Source of the DNA: Paramecium sonneborni
Lineage: Eukaryota > Ciliophora > Oligohymenophorea > Peniculida > Parameciidae
Assembly (NCBI GenBank): GCA_905182985.1
Contig: CAJJDN010000112.1
Location: 313,021-377,020 of the forward strand
DNA length: 64,000 nt
Direction: 5' to 3'
Shown here: positions 12,939 through 24,450 of the stretch, piece after piece
How the letters are laid out: every line of letters starts with the position of its first letter
Position numbering within the stretch: position 1 is the stretch's first letter
Program-made: the position numbers and the translations under genes
The notes under the pieces: model-generated
The model's database searches: none
What the model saw: the letters and a program-made list of their open reading frames with translations, nothing else
Told to the model about the DNA's origin: nothing

Positions 12939-13748
12939 TCAATCTAATGTTTAATTTTATTTTTACCACCAAGAAATCTGTTATTTAAAGGAGGTTCTTC
13001 TAGTTCTTCTACTATTGGTTATTAAACAACATGCTATGGTTTAATTTACTTAAAAGCTGTAAAGTCAATAGTTCTCTTTTCATGTCTATGAGTACTAATT
13101 TCTTCAGGTTATCTTGGTATTTCTCCCAATTATAATCTATTAATTGGTGTTGCACCTTTTGCTGAATGAATTTCAATCATTTAACATGGTTTATTTTCAA
13201 TCGTTATTTAAAGGTTCTTCTTCTTCATTGTTTGATTTGGGATTATTTTCTCAAAAACACATTTCTTTATACAAAATACTTCTCCTATTGTTGAATTACA
13301 AAAAACATCATAAGTATAATTATCATTGTGAACTTCATCCATTCCAATTACATCCATCACCTTGAAAGTCTATAAGGATAATCATTATTTATTATCTTAC
13401 ACGAAGCTATTTCTATATTTGAGGTTCCTAAGCAAATATTTTACTTATATATGATAATGGATTCTTTGATTAAGACTTTACTAACATTCAATAGTTTAAA
13501 TAATGATACCATATTTCACTTAAACAAATTCACCCTTTGTTACGACATATACATGTTTTGGTACTTCAGTTGATACAAAGATCTTTGAATTTAGACAATA
13601 CTATCTAAATTATTATACTTCTTATGGCCATTTTTTTAATGCTTATGATACTGCCATCAAATCATTTTTAGTCTTATCTTATTTGTATATAAATTTCAAA
13701 CATTCCTGCCTTCGTTAATTATGCTTTTACCTGTTGAATTTGTTCCAT
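12939..13748 (-). CDS. Cyclic-nucleotide-binding-domain-like protein
   Basis: 242 aa after removing three introns (25, 33 and 23 nt); spliced length divides by three. Start MEQIQQ at 13748; TGA 12939-12941 immediately after the last intron. The N-terminal half includes VPKHVYVVTKGEFVQVKYG, which resembles the strands of a cNMP-binding beta-roll, and FCNSTIGEVFCIKKCVFEK resembles segments downstream of such domains in Paramecium proteins. The C-terminal third is polar (HRHEKRTIDFTAF...VEELEEPPLNNRFLGD). The phosphate-binding cassette with Glu and Arg is not obvious, so ligand binding is doubtful. Start is 13 bp from the divergent neighbour's ATG. Confidence 0.6.
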
Positions 13749-13761
13749 TTTTTAATTTATT
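13749..13761. promoter_or_regulatory. 13-bp divergent spacer between two ATGs
   Basis: The proposed start codons of the flanking divergent genes are separated by 13 bp. Promoter elements would have to lie inside the coding regions or the annotated starts must move inward. Confidence 0.35.
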
Positions 13762-15059
13762 ATGAATAGTTATTTAATAAGTAAGTACTCTCAATCAACT
13801 CATTATCATTATAAAAAAGGAATAAATGACATTTTGGAAGGAAAAAGATGTTAATTGCTAATCAAACTTAAAGATCTATAATGCTACGACACACCTCAAG
13901 AACACTTAACTAAATATTATCACATTAATCAGTTAAGAGATAAATTACATATGTTAGGAGAATATTATAAAGTATGAAATTCAATAAATCAATCAGTATC
14001 ATAATGACATACCTCGTTTATTTATGATTCCTGCCATTATTCCCTTAAATTATTTTCATGATCGCAAAAGAAGACTAGCATTTTTTAGAATTGCTCGGTT
14101 AATTGCTTAAGAAAATCATAACAACCCAGATAAACCATAAAAAGGAATAGTAGGTGATTCTCCTATTCCTTTGACAAGTGAATAAATTACTCCACAAGAT
14201 CCAAGTTCATCTGATGAAGTACTATATAACTAAATTATATTAGATTCTCTCGAAAAATGATAAAATCTTATAAGGAATTAGTTTCCTAATTTAAGAACCA
14301 GATTCTATAGAATAAATCAAACAATAAATTTAGTCAATGATCAAATTAAAAAAGCAGCCAAATACATCTTCAACTAAAATCAACAGTATTGGAAGTAATA
14401 CAACAACTAGTAAATCTAATAAGTAATCAATTCTAAAATAAGCCAAATAACCTATATAATAACCAACAAAAAGCAAGTCTCCCCCCTTGAAAATACAATC
14501 TGCTTCTATTTAGTTGATAGATGTAGCTTCTCCTAGAGCTTAAAAAACATCCAAACACATGTCCCCAAATAATATTTAATAATTTACTAAAAGCAAACCT
14601 AAATCACCTTCTATTAATATGGCCTCCCCTGTACAACAATTTATGAAACTATCAGCCAAGATGAAACAATCATTTAATAAATAATAATGTAGTAGTGCTA
14701 GAAATAATACATACATTCCTAATAATACTAATTAAAGAAAAAATAGTGTCACTCATATTCTAAACATTCTCAAATCGCCAAATAAAAATAGCTCTCAATA
14801 GATTTAACATATTTCATCAACTCCTAGAGATTAAGAATCTAAAAGAAGCTTTAATAATAAAAAAGTTCATCAATTAGAATTATAAGTTATGTCAGATCTG
14901 CAAAGCTTATTGCAAAAAAAAACATGTTTAACTCATAGAAGTTCTATGACTAATAAAAATTGTATTAAGAAGAAGCTCAACACAAGAGAACTTAATTAAT
15001 TTAAGTGTTTAAGATTACCCCTATCAAACAGAGACTTTAATAATCAATAAAAAGAATGA
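13762..15059 (+). CDS. Hypothetical protein with Ser/Gln/Asn-rich tail
   Basis: 415 aa (MNSYLISKYSQSTHYHYKKG...) with two 25-nt introns, 13972-13996 and 14219-14243; TGA 15057-15059. The first about 120 residues look folded (LLIKLKDLQCYDTPQEHLTK, LRDKLHMLGEYYK, IPRLFMIPAIIPLNYFHDRK). The rest is low complexity, rich in Ser, Asn, Gln, Lys and Pro, with repeated basic/Ser-Pro motifs (KSPPLK, KPKSPS, SPNKNSS) that could be phosphorylation sites. I do not recognise a family. Confidence 0.75.
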
Positions 15060-15177
15060 TTTTCTATCTACATAGTTAAATATTTATAATTCATGTTATC
15101 AAATTATCAAATTAAATCTATTTAAGCTCTTTAATTATAAAAATAACATTAATTTTTTTTATAACTTAAATTTATAA

Positions 15178-16617
15178 TCATTTAATAAAAATCTGTTTTC
15201 TTGAATTCTAATTTTCTTATTTGATAGCCTCATTGTATTACTTAACAAATTATAACATTCTACTTAAGACTATTCCAATTATACAATAAAAAAAAGCAAA
15301 TCCATAAATTATTGTCAATTTTACAGTTGCTATTACCTAAAAATTTATTTATTACAATTTATTTAAGGCAATTAAATCATAACAGTTATCACCCAAATAT
15401 TAAATATATTAATGAACATTTAAAGTAAACCAAATGACATTCCTTAAGTTCTAAAATTTTATTTTTGAATACCAATCAAGCTTGCACTTGATATCTATAA
15501 TCTAAAAATCTTTTTACTGAAACAACTGTGAAAATGTATTGCTGCATAATTATTGTGATAATAAAAAAGAAGACTCTTAAACTCAAGAGACAGTTCGAAC
15601 ATGTTAGTTACAAAGTACTTAATAAAAAATACATTAAAGAATTTGTTGTTTTTTCTGTTAAATATTTTAATGCATTATCCTATTATTAGATATTTTTGCC
15701 TATATATCTTGCAAATATTATTGCTAACAAATCAAAGACATTTATTTACAAATAATTATTGGACTTTCTTAAATTGCAAATCCTAAAATAAATTATCCAT
15801 TTTCAGAATCTATGAGGTATAAATTTATTTCATTTTTAAAATTATGATATAATTATGTAACTTCATATGATTACCACAACTAAATTATACTCATTATTGA
15901 ACCTGCAGCAATTGCAATTATTGCTCTATCTGTATTAAGAATCTCTTTTAGAGCTTAAAGCAAATTTCCTTTTGATTATATTGGAATCAATTGTAATTCT
16001 GGTATTTTACTAAATGCATCAATTTTAAAAGTAGAAAACGAGCATTAAAAACAAATTGCAAGACCTAAAATTATCATTAAAGGTAATAAGAAAAATATTA
16101 GTGTTGAAATTTCTCCATTTTTTATTGAAACCTGATTAAACTCTTTTAATTGATTATATATAATCAAAGTGATTATTCCACAAACTAATCTTCCTGCATA
16201 TCCATACTAATTAAATAATGCTATCTATTTTGGTATTTATTCTTCAGCAAAATGTTTAGAAATCATAGTCTAAATTATGATTGTTTAAAATTGTTATGCC
16301 AAAATCTAAAACCCAATTGCAAAATACAAATATTCATATATCAATTTCCAGCAATATCCTAAAAAATAAATATAAGAAAATATTGTTAAAAATAAACTAA
16401 TAAAAAAGATATTTACAGTATATTAGATATGATCTATTATGAACCCTCCTAAAGCAGAACATATAATCTTTAAAATGGTCATAATGGCAAAAAAGAATAA
16501 TTAATTTATTCCTGAAAATAAGCTTAAATTATAGTATTGATAAGCAATAAAAGTGTTTACAAAATCTGAGAGATAGAGCAGATTGAAAAGTAATTTTATT
16601 CGAAATTTGGAAATCAT
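15178..16617 (-). CDS. Major-facilitator-type membrane transporter
   Basis: 458 aa from ATG 16615-16617 (MISKFRIKLLFNLLYLSDFV) to TGA 15178-15180, with introns of 26 and 37 nt; spliced length is in frame. About 10-12 hydrophobic helices are visible (LFFFAIMTILKIICSALGGF, VNIFFISLFLTIFSYIYFLG, ISTLIFFLLPLMIILGLAIC, IIYGFAFFYCIIGIVL), with a central hydrophilic loop. The glycine-containing turn ALGGFIIDH between helices 2 and 3 resembles the MFS GxxxD motif. Substrate cannot be deduced. Convergent with the hypothetical gene to its left. Confidence 0.7.
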
Positions 16618-18234
16618 CAAATCAATTTTGTATTATAATATTAATAATAAATTTTTCATCAAAAAAAATTAAAGTTAAAAAAATAACTCAGAAAGAATGT
16701 GATTTTCTTTTTTTTAATAGATTTTAAGCCAATATTTGCCTAATAATATCTAGAACATCTAAGTCTTAACTCTTAATTCCAAAAATTATTATTTATAACA
16801 TTATATTCAAAATATGCAATAATAATTCTTACTTAAAATTTGTTATAAATAATCAAAATTCTAATTCAACCTTTTAATCATAATTAAATGATAGAAAATA
16901 TTTTTATTTTAATATATATTGCTGATATTACAACAATATTTATTAAGTCATAAAACCAATAATTTGAATTTCTTAATTAGAAAAAAAAGGTTCTGTTCCG
17001 TTTTATCTTAATATATTTTTTGTTTATGTATATAGTATCTAATTATTTTTGATACCGAAATTGAGATTAAAAATAAATAGTACCTTTCATTTTTTTAAAA
17101 CAAAAGAAGTTAATTTAGATTGATACCTTTTTATCAATATTATGATATTTTATAATTTTTTTAAAGTATAGTTCCAATAAGTATTAATGGTTCAGATAAT
17201 TAGAATAATGTAATATAGGATAGGAAACATTGAACTATAGAATTAAACGAGTAGCCAAAGTAACTATAACTTCATTATTCATATATATGCAATTTTTTTA
17301 TACTTTCTAACACAAAAAATTAATTAACAGCAATATGAAAGTTGAATAATAAAATTTAAATAATATCGTGATTTTTTTACTACTAAATTATAAAAATACA
17401 TATATGCTCAATTGACTACTTTTAAATTTATTTCATAATTAGTTCCATTTATTGTTGTGTATGTAAAGTTAATTTTTGATCCTTAAATAAACAATTCATT
17501 TATATCTTGCAATATTTTCCTTCTTTTTTAGATCTAATTAACTTTATTCATAAAAAATTTGAAATGCAACATAATAATAAATGAAATATAAAAAATAATA
17601 GCTTGGTTAATATTACTCATTATTAAAAAACAAGAATGAAAATTAAAATTCAAAATGGATTAATATTTGTAAATCTTTTTGATTTTTAAGTTAATAGCTT
17701 TTCGAAAAGATAATTTGATTAACTGCTTTTTTAGATTCTTTAACTTTCAAAATGATGAAGGTTTTCACTTCTTGACAATTGAAAAAAATAGAGTTTTTCA
17801 AGCTTCTATTAAGCTATATTTAATTAAGGAAGTACAAATATTAAATAAAATTTATAATAAAAAAGTTTAGTTATTGTACACCCTTAGATTAGTTAATTTC
17901 TTTTGTTGATTATTTTGCGAAAACATTCATAATAATTGATAAACTTTTTAGTTATTTCAAATATTAAGAATCAATAGAAAGTTAAATATTAAAATTTAAT
18001 TTTTGGATGAGAACAACTTTTTAATATTCAAATAATGAATCATAGTTAAATTTCTAAAATATAAATGTATGATATCTCTTTTAAATATAAAAAGGTGTGC
18101 AATATGTAAAAAATTCAATAAATATGGTATTTAAATTTATTAGTAATTCTTTTATTAATGTGTTTGTAAGATAAATGAATAGATTTATGTATAATTAATT
18201 AAAATAAAAAACAAATAATAATAAACAAGCTAAT
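16618..18234. other. Long AT-rich region with possible coding remnants
   Basis: 1.6 kb with no gene I can assemble. Two short stretches look coding on the + strand: about 17163-17420 (containing SSNKYQWFRQLEQCNIGQ) and about 17640-17912 (containing NDEGFHFLTIEKNRVFQ). Neither has a convincing start or intron chain. They may be exons of an unresolved small gene or decayed sequence. Confidence 0.3.
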
Positions 18235-18692
18235 ATGTCTACAATTGAGAAGCAAATATAGAAATAAACAAAACTAAGTAATGAATTCGAGTAAATATAC
18301 AATTCATAAGAAACAAATTCAAATTCATCTTTCTTTGATGAAGAGAGAAGTTTAGATTTCGATGATGATAATTCATCAGATGAAAAATCCTTATCAGATA
18401 TATGGGATATTGTATAAATTAGCATTTAGAATGTAATTTTTTCTTTTAAAAAATTTAGTGTTAAAATCCAAAATCTATTGAAGAAAATCCAAAATCCAAA
18501 GTGCATCTTTAAAGAACAGGTTCTAATAGAATGAGTTAAGAATTATTTGATGAAAGAGATTGTAAGTGCATTAGCATAAATTCTAATTATGGTAAGAGCA
18601 TTGCCATAGACGTGCTTGGACAAGGATCCATTGGTAAGTAAAACAAGAAGGATAAGAAATTATAAAAATTAGTTCTTAAATAAGTTGAATAG

Positions 18693-18761
<69 letters not shown>

Positions 18762-19223
18762 TATGATTGGCAACAACAATAAAATATAAATTATAAAAGA
18801 AATTATTAATAGACGAGAGTTAATTATTAATAAGAATAATAAACGAGATTTAATTTTTAGTAAGAATAATAAAGAGATTAAGTTCATAATAGAAAATAAG
18901 TTATTGAATGTTAAAAAATAAGTCTTGCATACTTAATGATGGAAAGAGAAGTGGAAAGAAAAGCATTAATTAAAGCTAAAAATTTTATTGAGAATTATAT
19001 GCCTAATTGTAAATAAGAAGAAGTTCTTCAAATGATTACAGAAACTTATAAAATCATGCTCATTCCAGATTAATAATTTTAATAATTAGCTTAAGTATTG
19101 AATTAAGAAGACCGCCTATTTCAATTGAACTTATCCTTACTTCGCCTTAATTTAAGTCATAATGTACATCCACTAGCCTTGAAATCGGAATAGAAATTAA
19201 TATAGTATTTTTAAGGGTTTTGA
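18235..19223 (+). CDS. Hypothetical protein with poly-asparagine tract
   Basis: 320 aa (MSTIEKQIQKQTKLSNEFEQ...) with a 26-nt intron 18433-18458; TGA 19221-19223. The N-terminus is acidic (FDEERSLDFDDDNSSDEKS). A run of 22 AAT codons (18696-18761) encodes poly-Asn, followed by a Gln/Asn/Arg-rich stretch (QQTRVNYQQEQQTRFNFQQE). The C-terminal about 110 residues are helical and probably folded (MMEREVERKALIKAKNFIEN, EEVLQMITETYKIMLIPDQQ). No family recognised. Confidence 0.75.
18696..18761 (+). repeat. (AAT)22 microsatellite, coding poly-Asn
   Basis: Perfect trinucleotide run inside an open frame; translated as Asn. Such tracts are length-variable and prone to assembly error. Confidence 0.9.
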
Positions 19224-19341
19224 AAAGTAATTCAAAAAACAATGCAAAGGAAAAATGAGAGTTTAATTATAAATTTGTTTGTAGCTTACATGAGCACAAA
19301 TTTAAATATTAAATTTTTTTTTAATTTTTATTATATTATAA

Positions 19342-21351
19342 TCAAAAAGTTCTTACAAATAAAGTTTTAATCTCATAAATTCTCTAACATAATTATAATA
19401 ACTAGCAGTAAATATTCCTCAGATATTATCTTCCATAAGTTCCATATTATCTACTAATGATAATGTGGAGAAGAAGCTATAAATATAAATATCTAGTAAA
19501 ATGTTGATAAATTATTAAGAAAATATGCTAGATTTTTAAATCTAAACTTTAAATATTAATAAAAATTATTCTATAAATCTTTATCTGATGGAGGTTTCAA
19601 AGATTTTATAATATAAATTATAGCTAATATTTTTATTAAAAAAATTATCTTCTTTTTTATTATTTGTTTTATTATTCTTACGACTATCTTAAGCAAAATC
19701 GATATTCAGATACAAATAAAAAATTAATCAAACTGTGTGTTTCATATATATTAATTAGTATGAAATATTATAATTTACAAATTTATACGAATTGATTTTC
19801 ATTATTTTAAATATATATAATCAACAATGCTCTAACTGAACGTAATTACTTAATCTAATCTTGAATTTATTTTAAACTGATCCTAAAAAAACTTCAATTA
19901 TTTATTTATTATCATTTTTATTTTCTGATATCTCCAAATGCATCTCTAATAATGTGTTTGATGCCTTTGTTTTTAATATTTTGCATCCAAATTGACTTTT
20001 TACAAATGCTGTTGTTTCTAAAAGTTATGATTTAGGCAATACTAATTTAAATAAAAAATTATTTATATACATTGTTTAATATCAAATGTGTACACTACTT
20101 TATTTTCTTCTTTCCTTTTTTACTTAAAACGTAGTTAATATTGAATATTTTCAATTTAATAATCGCTGAAAAAATACCTTTAACAATCTTTTTGCATTTC
20201 TAATTATTCATCATAAAGTTATAATTCTGATCTAAATTAAACAGGAGCAGTAGTCTCATAAATTTTTTTAATTTTCTCTTCTATAGATAATNNNNNNNNN
20301 NNNNNNNNNNNNNNNNNNNNNNNNNNNNNNNNNNNNNNNNNNNNNNNNNNNNNNNNNNNNNNNNNNNNNNNNNNNNNNNNNNNNNNNNNNNNNNNNNNNN
20401 NNNNNNNNNNNNNNNNNNNNNNNNNNNNNNNNNNNNNNNNNNNNNNNNNNNNNNNNNNNNNNNNNNNNNNNNNNNNNNNNNNNNNNNNNNNNNNNNNNNN
20501 NNNNNNNNNNNNNNNNNNNNNNNNNNNNNNNNNNNNNNNNNNNNNNNNNNNNNNNNNNNNNNNNNNNNNNNNNNNNNNNNNNNNNNNNNNNNNNNNNNNN
20601 NNNNNNNNNNNNNNNNNNNNNNNNNNNNNTTCAAAGATTTTATAATATAAATTATAGCTAATATTTTTATTAAAAAAATTATCTTCTTTTTTATTATTTG
20701 TTTTATTATTCTTACGACTATCTTAAGCAAAATCGATATTCAGATACAAATAAAAAATTAATCAAACTGTGTGTTTCATATATATTAATTAGTATGAAAT
20801 ATTATAATTTACAAATTTATACGAATTGATTTTCATTATTTTAAATATATATAATCAACAATGCTCTAACTGAACGTAATTACTTAATCTAATCTTGAAT
20901 TTATTTTAAACTGATCCTAAAAAAACTTCAATTATTTATTTATTATCATTTTTATTTTCTGATATCTCCAAATGCATCTCTAATAATGTGTTTGATGCCT
21001 TTGTTTTTAATATTTTGCATCCAAATTGACTTTTTACAAATGCTGTTGTTTCTAAAAGTTATGATTTAGGCAATACTAATTTAAATAAAAAATTATTTAT
21101 ATACATTGTTTAATATCAAATGTGTACACTACTTTATTTTCTTCTTTCCTTTTTTACTTAAAACGTAGTTAATATTGAATATTTTCAATTTAATAATCGC
21201 TGAAAAAATACCTTTAACAATCTTTTTGCATTTCTAATTATTCATCATAAAGTTATAATTCTGATCTAAATTAAACAGGAGCAGTAGTCTCATAAATTTT
21301 TTTAATTTTCTCTTCTATAGATAATGAATTCTAATTTAATTGTTTAGACAT
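19342..21351 (-). CDS. Hypothetical protein lying across an assembly gap/duplication
   Basis: Start MSKQLNQNSLSIEEKIKKIY at 21351 in the right-hand copy. A 29-nt intron precedes LLPKSQLLETTAFVKSQFGC, and a 23-nt intron precedes IKQLRSVRALLIIYIQNNEN. The frame beyond about 19700 is ambiguous between two coherent readings, one ending near 19342-19400 (KPPSDKDLQNNFYQYLKFRF). The coding region falls partly in the duplicated block, so the true gene is shorter than these coordinates: the N run and one copy (19596-20291 or 20630-21325) should be removed. No domain recognised; long helices and hydrophobic segments occur. Confidence 0.5.
19596..20291. repeat. Left copy of a 696-bp assembly duplication
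   Basis: Appears identical to 20630-21325 wherever I compared (offset 1034). It ends exactly at the N run, and the second copy begins exactly after it, as expected when two overlapping contigs were joined by a gap instead of merged. Confidence 0.9.
20292..20629. other. Assembly gap (338 N)
   Basis: Run of N. Because the same 696 bp flank both sides, the real gap is probably zero or negative. Confidence 0.95.
20630..21325. repeat. Right copy of the 696-bp assembly duplication
   Basis: Starts TTCAAAGATTTTATAAT and matches 19596 onward; after 21325 the sequence continues uniquely into the start of the minus-strand gene. Confidence 0.9.
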
Positions 21352-21587
21352 CGAATTAGCAATTATAATTAAAAATTATTTTTTTTAATGAATCAGATAT
21401 CAAATTTACATTAGTCTTATTAATAGAATTCAAAATATATTATAATGACAATTAAAAAATTTAATTATTTCTATAAATATTATAAACATTAAAAGGTTCC
21501 TTGCGCTTTGTAAGTAAATATTTACTAATAAGAATAAATATTAATTAATTATTATTCATTATTATTAAACTAAACTAATTTTTCTGA

Positions 21588-24325
21588 ATGATAATTTAGA
21601 AATTAAATAATTTAATGTAATTAAATTGGATTTTAATAAGGTTTCATTCAATAAACACCCTCAACATTGTTTTGGGATTGTTACTTTATTTATAGAATAT
21701 CAATTAATTAGGATCATTGATATTATTGGTGATTAATGGGATGGTATTTTTGACTGGAATATTGATATTGAAAAAACAATTAATAAAAAAGAGTCATTTA
21801 CAACAATTAATAATTGTAATATTTAGCATTCAAATTTCCTACAGTTGTTTTCTAAATCGTGAATTAAATGTGTAAAGTTATTTATTACTAAAATTTTAAG
21901 AAGCTTAAATTATCAAAAAATAATAAAGAACAATTAGTATTATTTGTCATATTGTTTACAATTCAGTTTTATTTTCGTTATTAATAATTCACAATGAGAA
22001 TGTAATTTTATACTTTTTAATACTCTATTGTACTTTAATAATGATTTCTAAAAATAAGTTGAATTTATAACAGTAAATGCAAGAGTTTGAATTACCTTCA
22101 CATTTAACAAAGCAAACACAAAGAAATTCAGAAATAATAAATTTAGTTCAAGATACTATAAGTAATTAATGGATGATTAGATTACAAAATATTCCAGTAG
22201 GAATTATGATAATAAAAAAAGAGAATTTATAAATAACATTTAAAAATTAATCGCTTTTGCAAATGTTCGATGGTGTAAAGGATGTTTAATCTTATTTAAT
22301 GAATGAAATGTAATTTAAATTATAGATAAAGAGGAAGAGAAAACAAGTGAGAGAATCTAGTATTAGAGTACCAAAATAACAAAATTTTTTATAGAGCAAT
22401 GGTATTCCTTAATTTTATAGCTCTCGTAATATAATGAGTTTATAAAAGATATCAAATACTTTAAAAAGTATTCTTGCAGAATTATAGAATGGAAATTTGG
22501 ATTAGTATTTTTCAAAAGAGAATCATATAGAATTAATAGGATAAGTTTAGAAGAATAAAGAATCAGAGTTAATAGAAGATGATAATATTCGTAAAATTTA
22601 ATGTAAGATATTTTGTGGTTCAAATGATTAAGAATTCCTAATAATAATGGATGATATATCATTACAAAGTTATTTGCAAAAATTGGAGACAAGAGAAAAA
22701 TTCTAAGTTCGTATAATAGATTCATTTTCTCATGAATTGAGAACTCCTTTAAATAGTGCAAAATTATTTTTAGATGCTCTACTAAATGATCCAAGAATAA
22801 ATGATTCTTAGAAAACTAATTGCATATAACCAGCAGCAAATGCTTTAAAGTTATAAGCATACTTAATAAGAGATATAATTGATTTTACATAATATCATTC
22901 ACATATCATAAAGTATAATATTGAAGAATTTAATTTTGAAAATATCATATAAGAGATAAATGATATTTTTAAGCCAATATGTTAAATAAAGAACTTGGGA
23001 TTACATATAAATGTAAAAAATTCAGTTCCTACTTTGATTCATTCTGACTTTGATAGAATAATGTAAATATTGGTGAATGTAATATAAAATTCAATAAAAT
23101 ATTCTGAGAAAGGATTAATAACATTGGAAATATCTAGTAATGATAAGATGTTAACATTTTGTATAAAAGATTAAGGAGTGGGTATTCCATCATATAGATT
23201 GAATAGAATTTAATAGTTTTTAAATTAATATACATAGAGTAGAGATTTTAGTAGTTAAGATGAATGGGAAGGTTTTGGATTATTGGTTAGTTAGATGAAT
23301 TTATTGAAATTGGCACCATAGAATAAAAGTTAATTAAGAATATCCTCATTAGGTGTATAATAAGGATGTTAAGTGATTTTTACGATAAGAACAATATAAT
23401 CAGTAAATTCATAGTTGATAAGAGGAAATACCTAATAAAGAATGAGTTTGAAAGGTGCATTTACTGTTCCTGATTTATGTATGGGAATATAAGGAATATT
23501 GATAGTGAATAATGCTAATTAAGAGAATAGTCTATAACAAATTCCAATTCGATAGTAATAATCGGTGGCAAAGTACTTTAAGGGTCAACAATCAAGTGAA
23601 GGATAGAATTAAAGTATTTGGGAGGAGACAGATCTGATAGATGAATAGGATTAAGAAAATAATAGAAATCCTGAGAATAATTTATAAAAATTAAATAGCA
23701 TAAGTAGGAAGACAACTTTAATAGTAACAAATATTGATATGAAAGATAAATAACCTAAAAGAAGAAAGTAGTCATCATTTAGTATATCAGATTTAGATGT
23801 ATCTTCTAATATGAGATCAAATAATTTAATATCTAGATTGATACAAAGAGAAGAAAAAGAAATGGAAATGAAGGAACAATTTCTAAATCTTCGATTTCGA
23901 TGTAAGTGTGCACGTATTTTGAGTGTAGATGATGATATATTTAATTAGAAAGCATTATAAGTAATAATTAGTTAGATGGGTTTTCGATTGCAAATCGTAT
24001 ATAATTTGATTAAATTTAGGCATACAATGGATAGTAAGCAATTGAAATAATCTAGAAGACAGATAAATGTTCTGAAAGCTGTGAATTATTTTATTTTATA
24101 TTAATGGATTGTTAAATGCCAATTATGGATGGCTGGACAACTACAAAGCTTTTAATGAACATGATAAGATAAAAAATCATACCTGATATTCCTATTATTG
24201 GATTAACAGCTTTTAATTCGACTGAAGATATTAATAAATGTATAGATGTTGGAATGAGAGAAGTATTTACTAAACCTTTGAATATCACTTTACTTAAGTA
24301 AACATTACTAAAAATAATCAAATGA
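21588..24325 (+). CDS. Membrane hybrid histidine kinase
   Basis: 904 aa with one 23-nt intron at 23997-24019 (spliced length in frame). About five hydrophobic segments occupy the first 150 residues (NIVLGLLLYLQNINQLGSLI, LLVINGMVFLTGILIL, ISIICHIVYNSVLFSLLII). A linker and then a HisKA domain follow with the phosphoacceptor in SHELRTPLNSAKL. The ATPase domain has N box VNVIQNSIKYSEKG, G1 DQGVGIP and G2 EGFGLL. The C-terminal receiver has acidic residues SVDDDIFNQ, the phospho-Asp in LMDCQMPIMDGW, and TKPL lysine. It should autophosphorylate and relay phosphate internally to the receiver. The signal is unknown. The kinase and receiver signatures appear complete. Confidence 0.93.
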
Positions 24326-24389
24326 TTATCTTATTCGCATATTATCATTACTATAAACTAATCTATTAAATTTATACAAAAACCTTATA

Positions 24390-24390
<1 letters not shown>

Positions 24391-24442
<52 letters not shown>
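24391..24442. repeat. (TTA)n microsatellite upstream of Kelch-type gene
   Basis: About 17 ATT/TTA units, ending 8 bp before the ATG of the next gene, so it would lie in its 5' UTR or promoter. Confidence 0.85.
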
Positions 24443-24450
24443 CCGTTAAT

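Noticed and set aside
12939..13748. cNMP-binding gene first read as frameshifted pseudogene
   Set aside because: Three micro-introns (25, 33, 23 nt) restore a single frame with length divisible by three.
20281..20730. Minus-strand ORF crossing the N run
   Set aside because: Open only because N codons are not stops.
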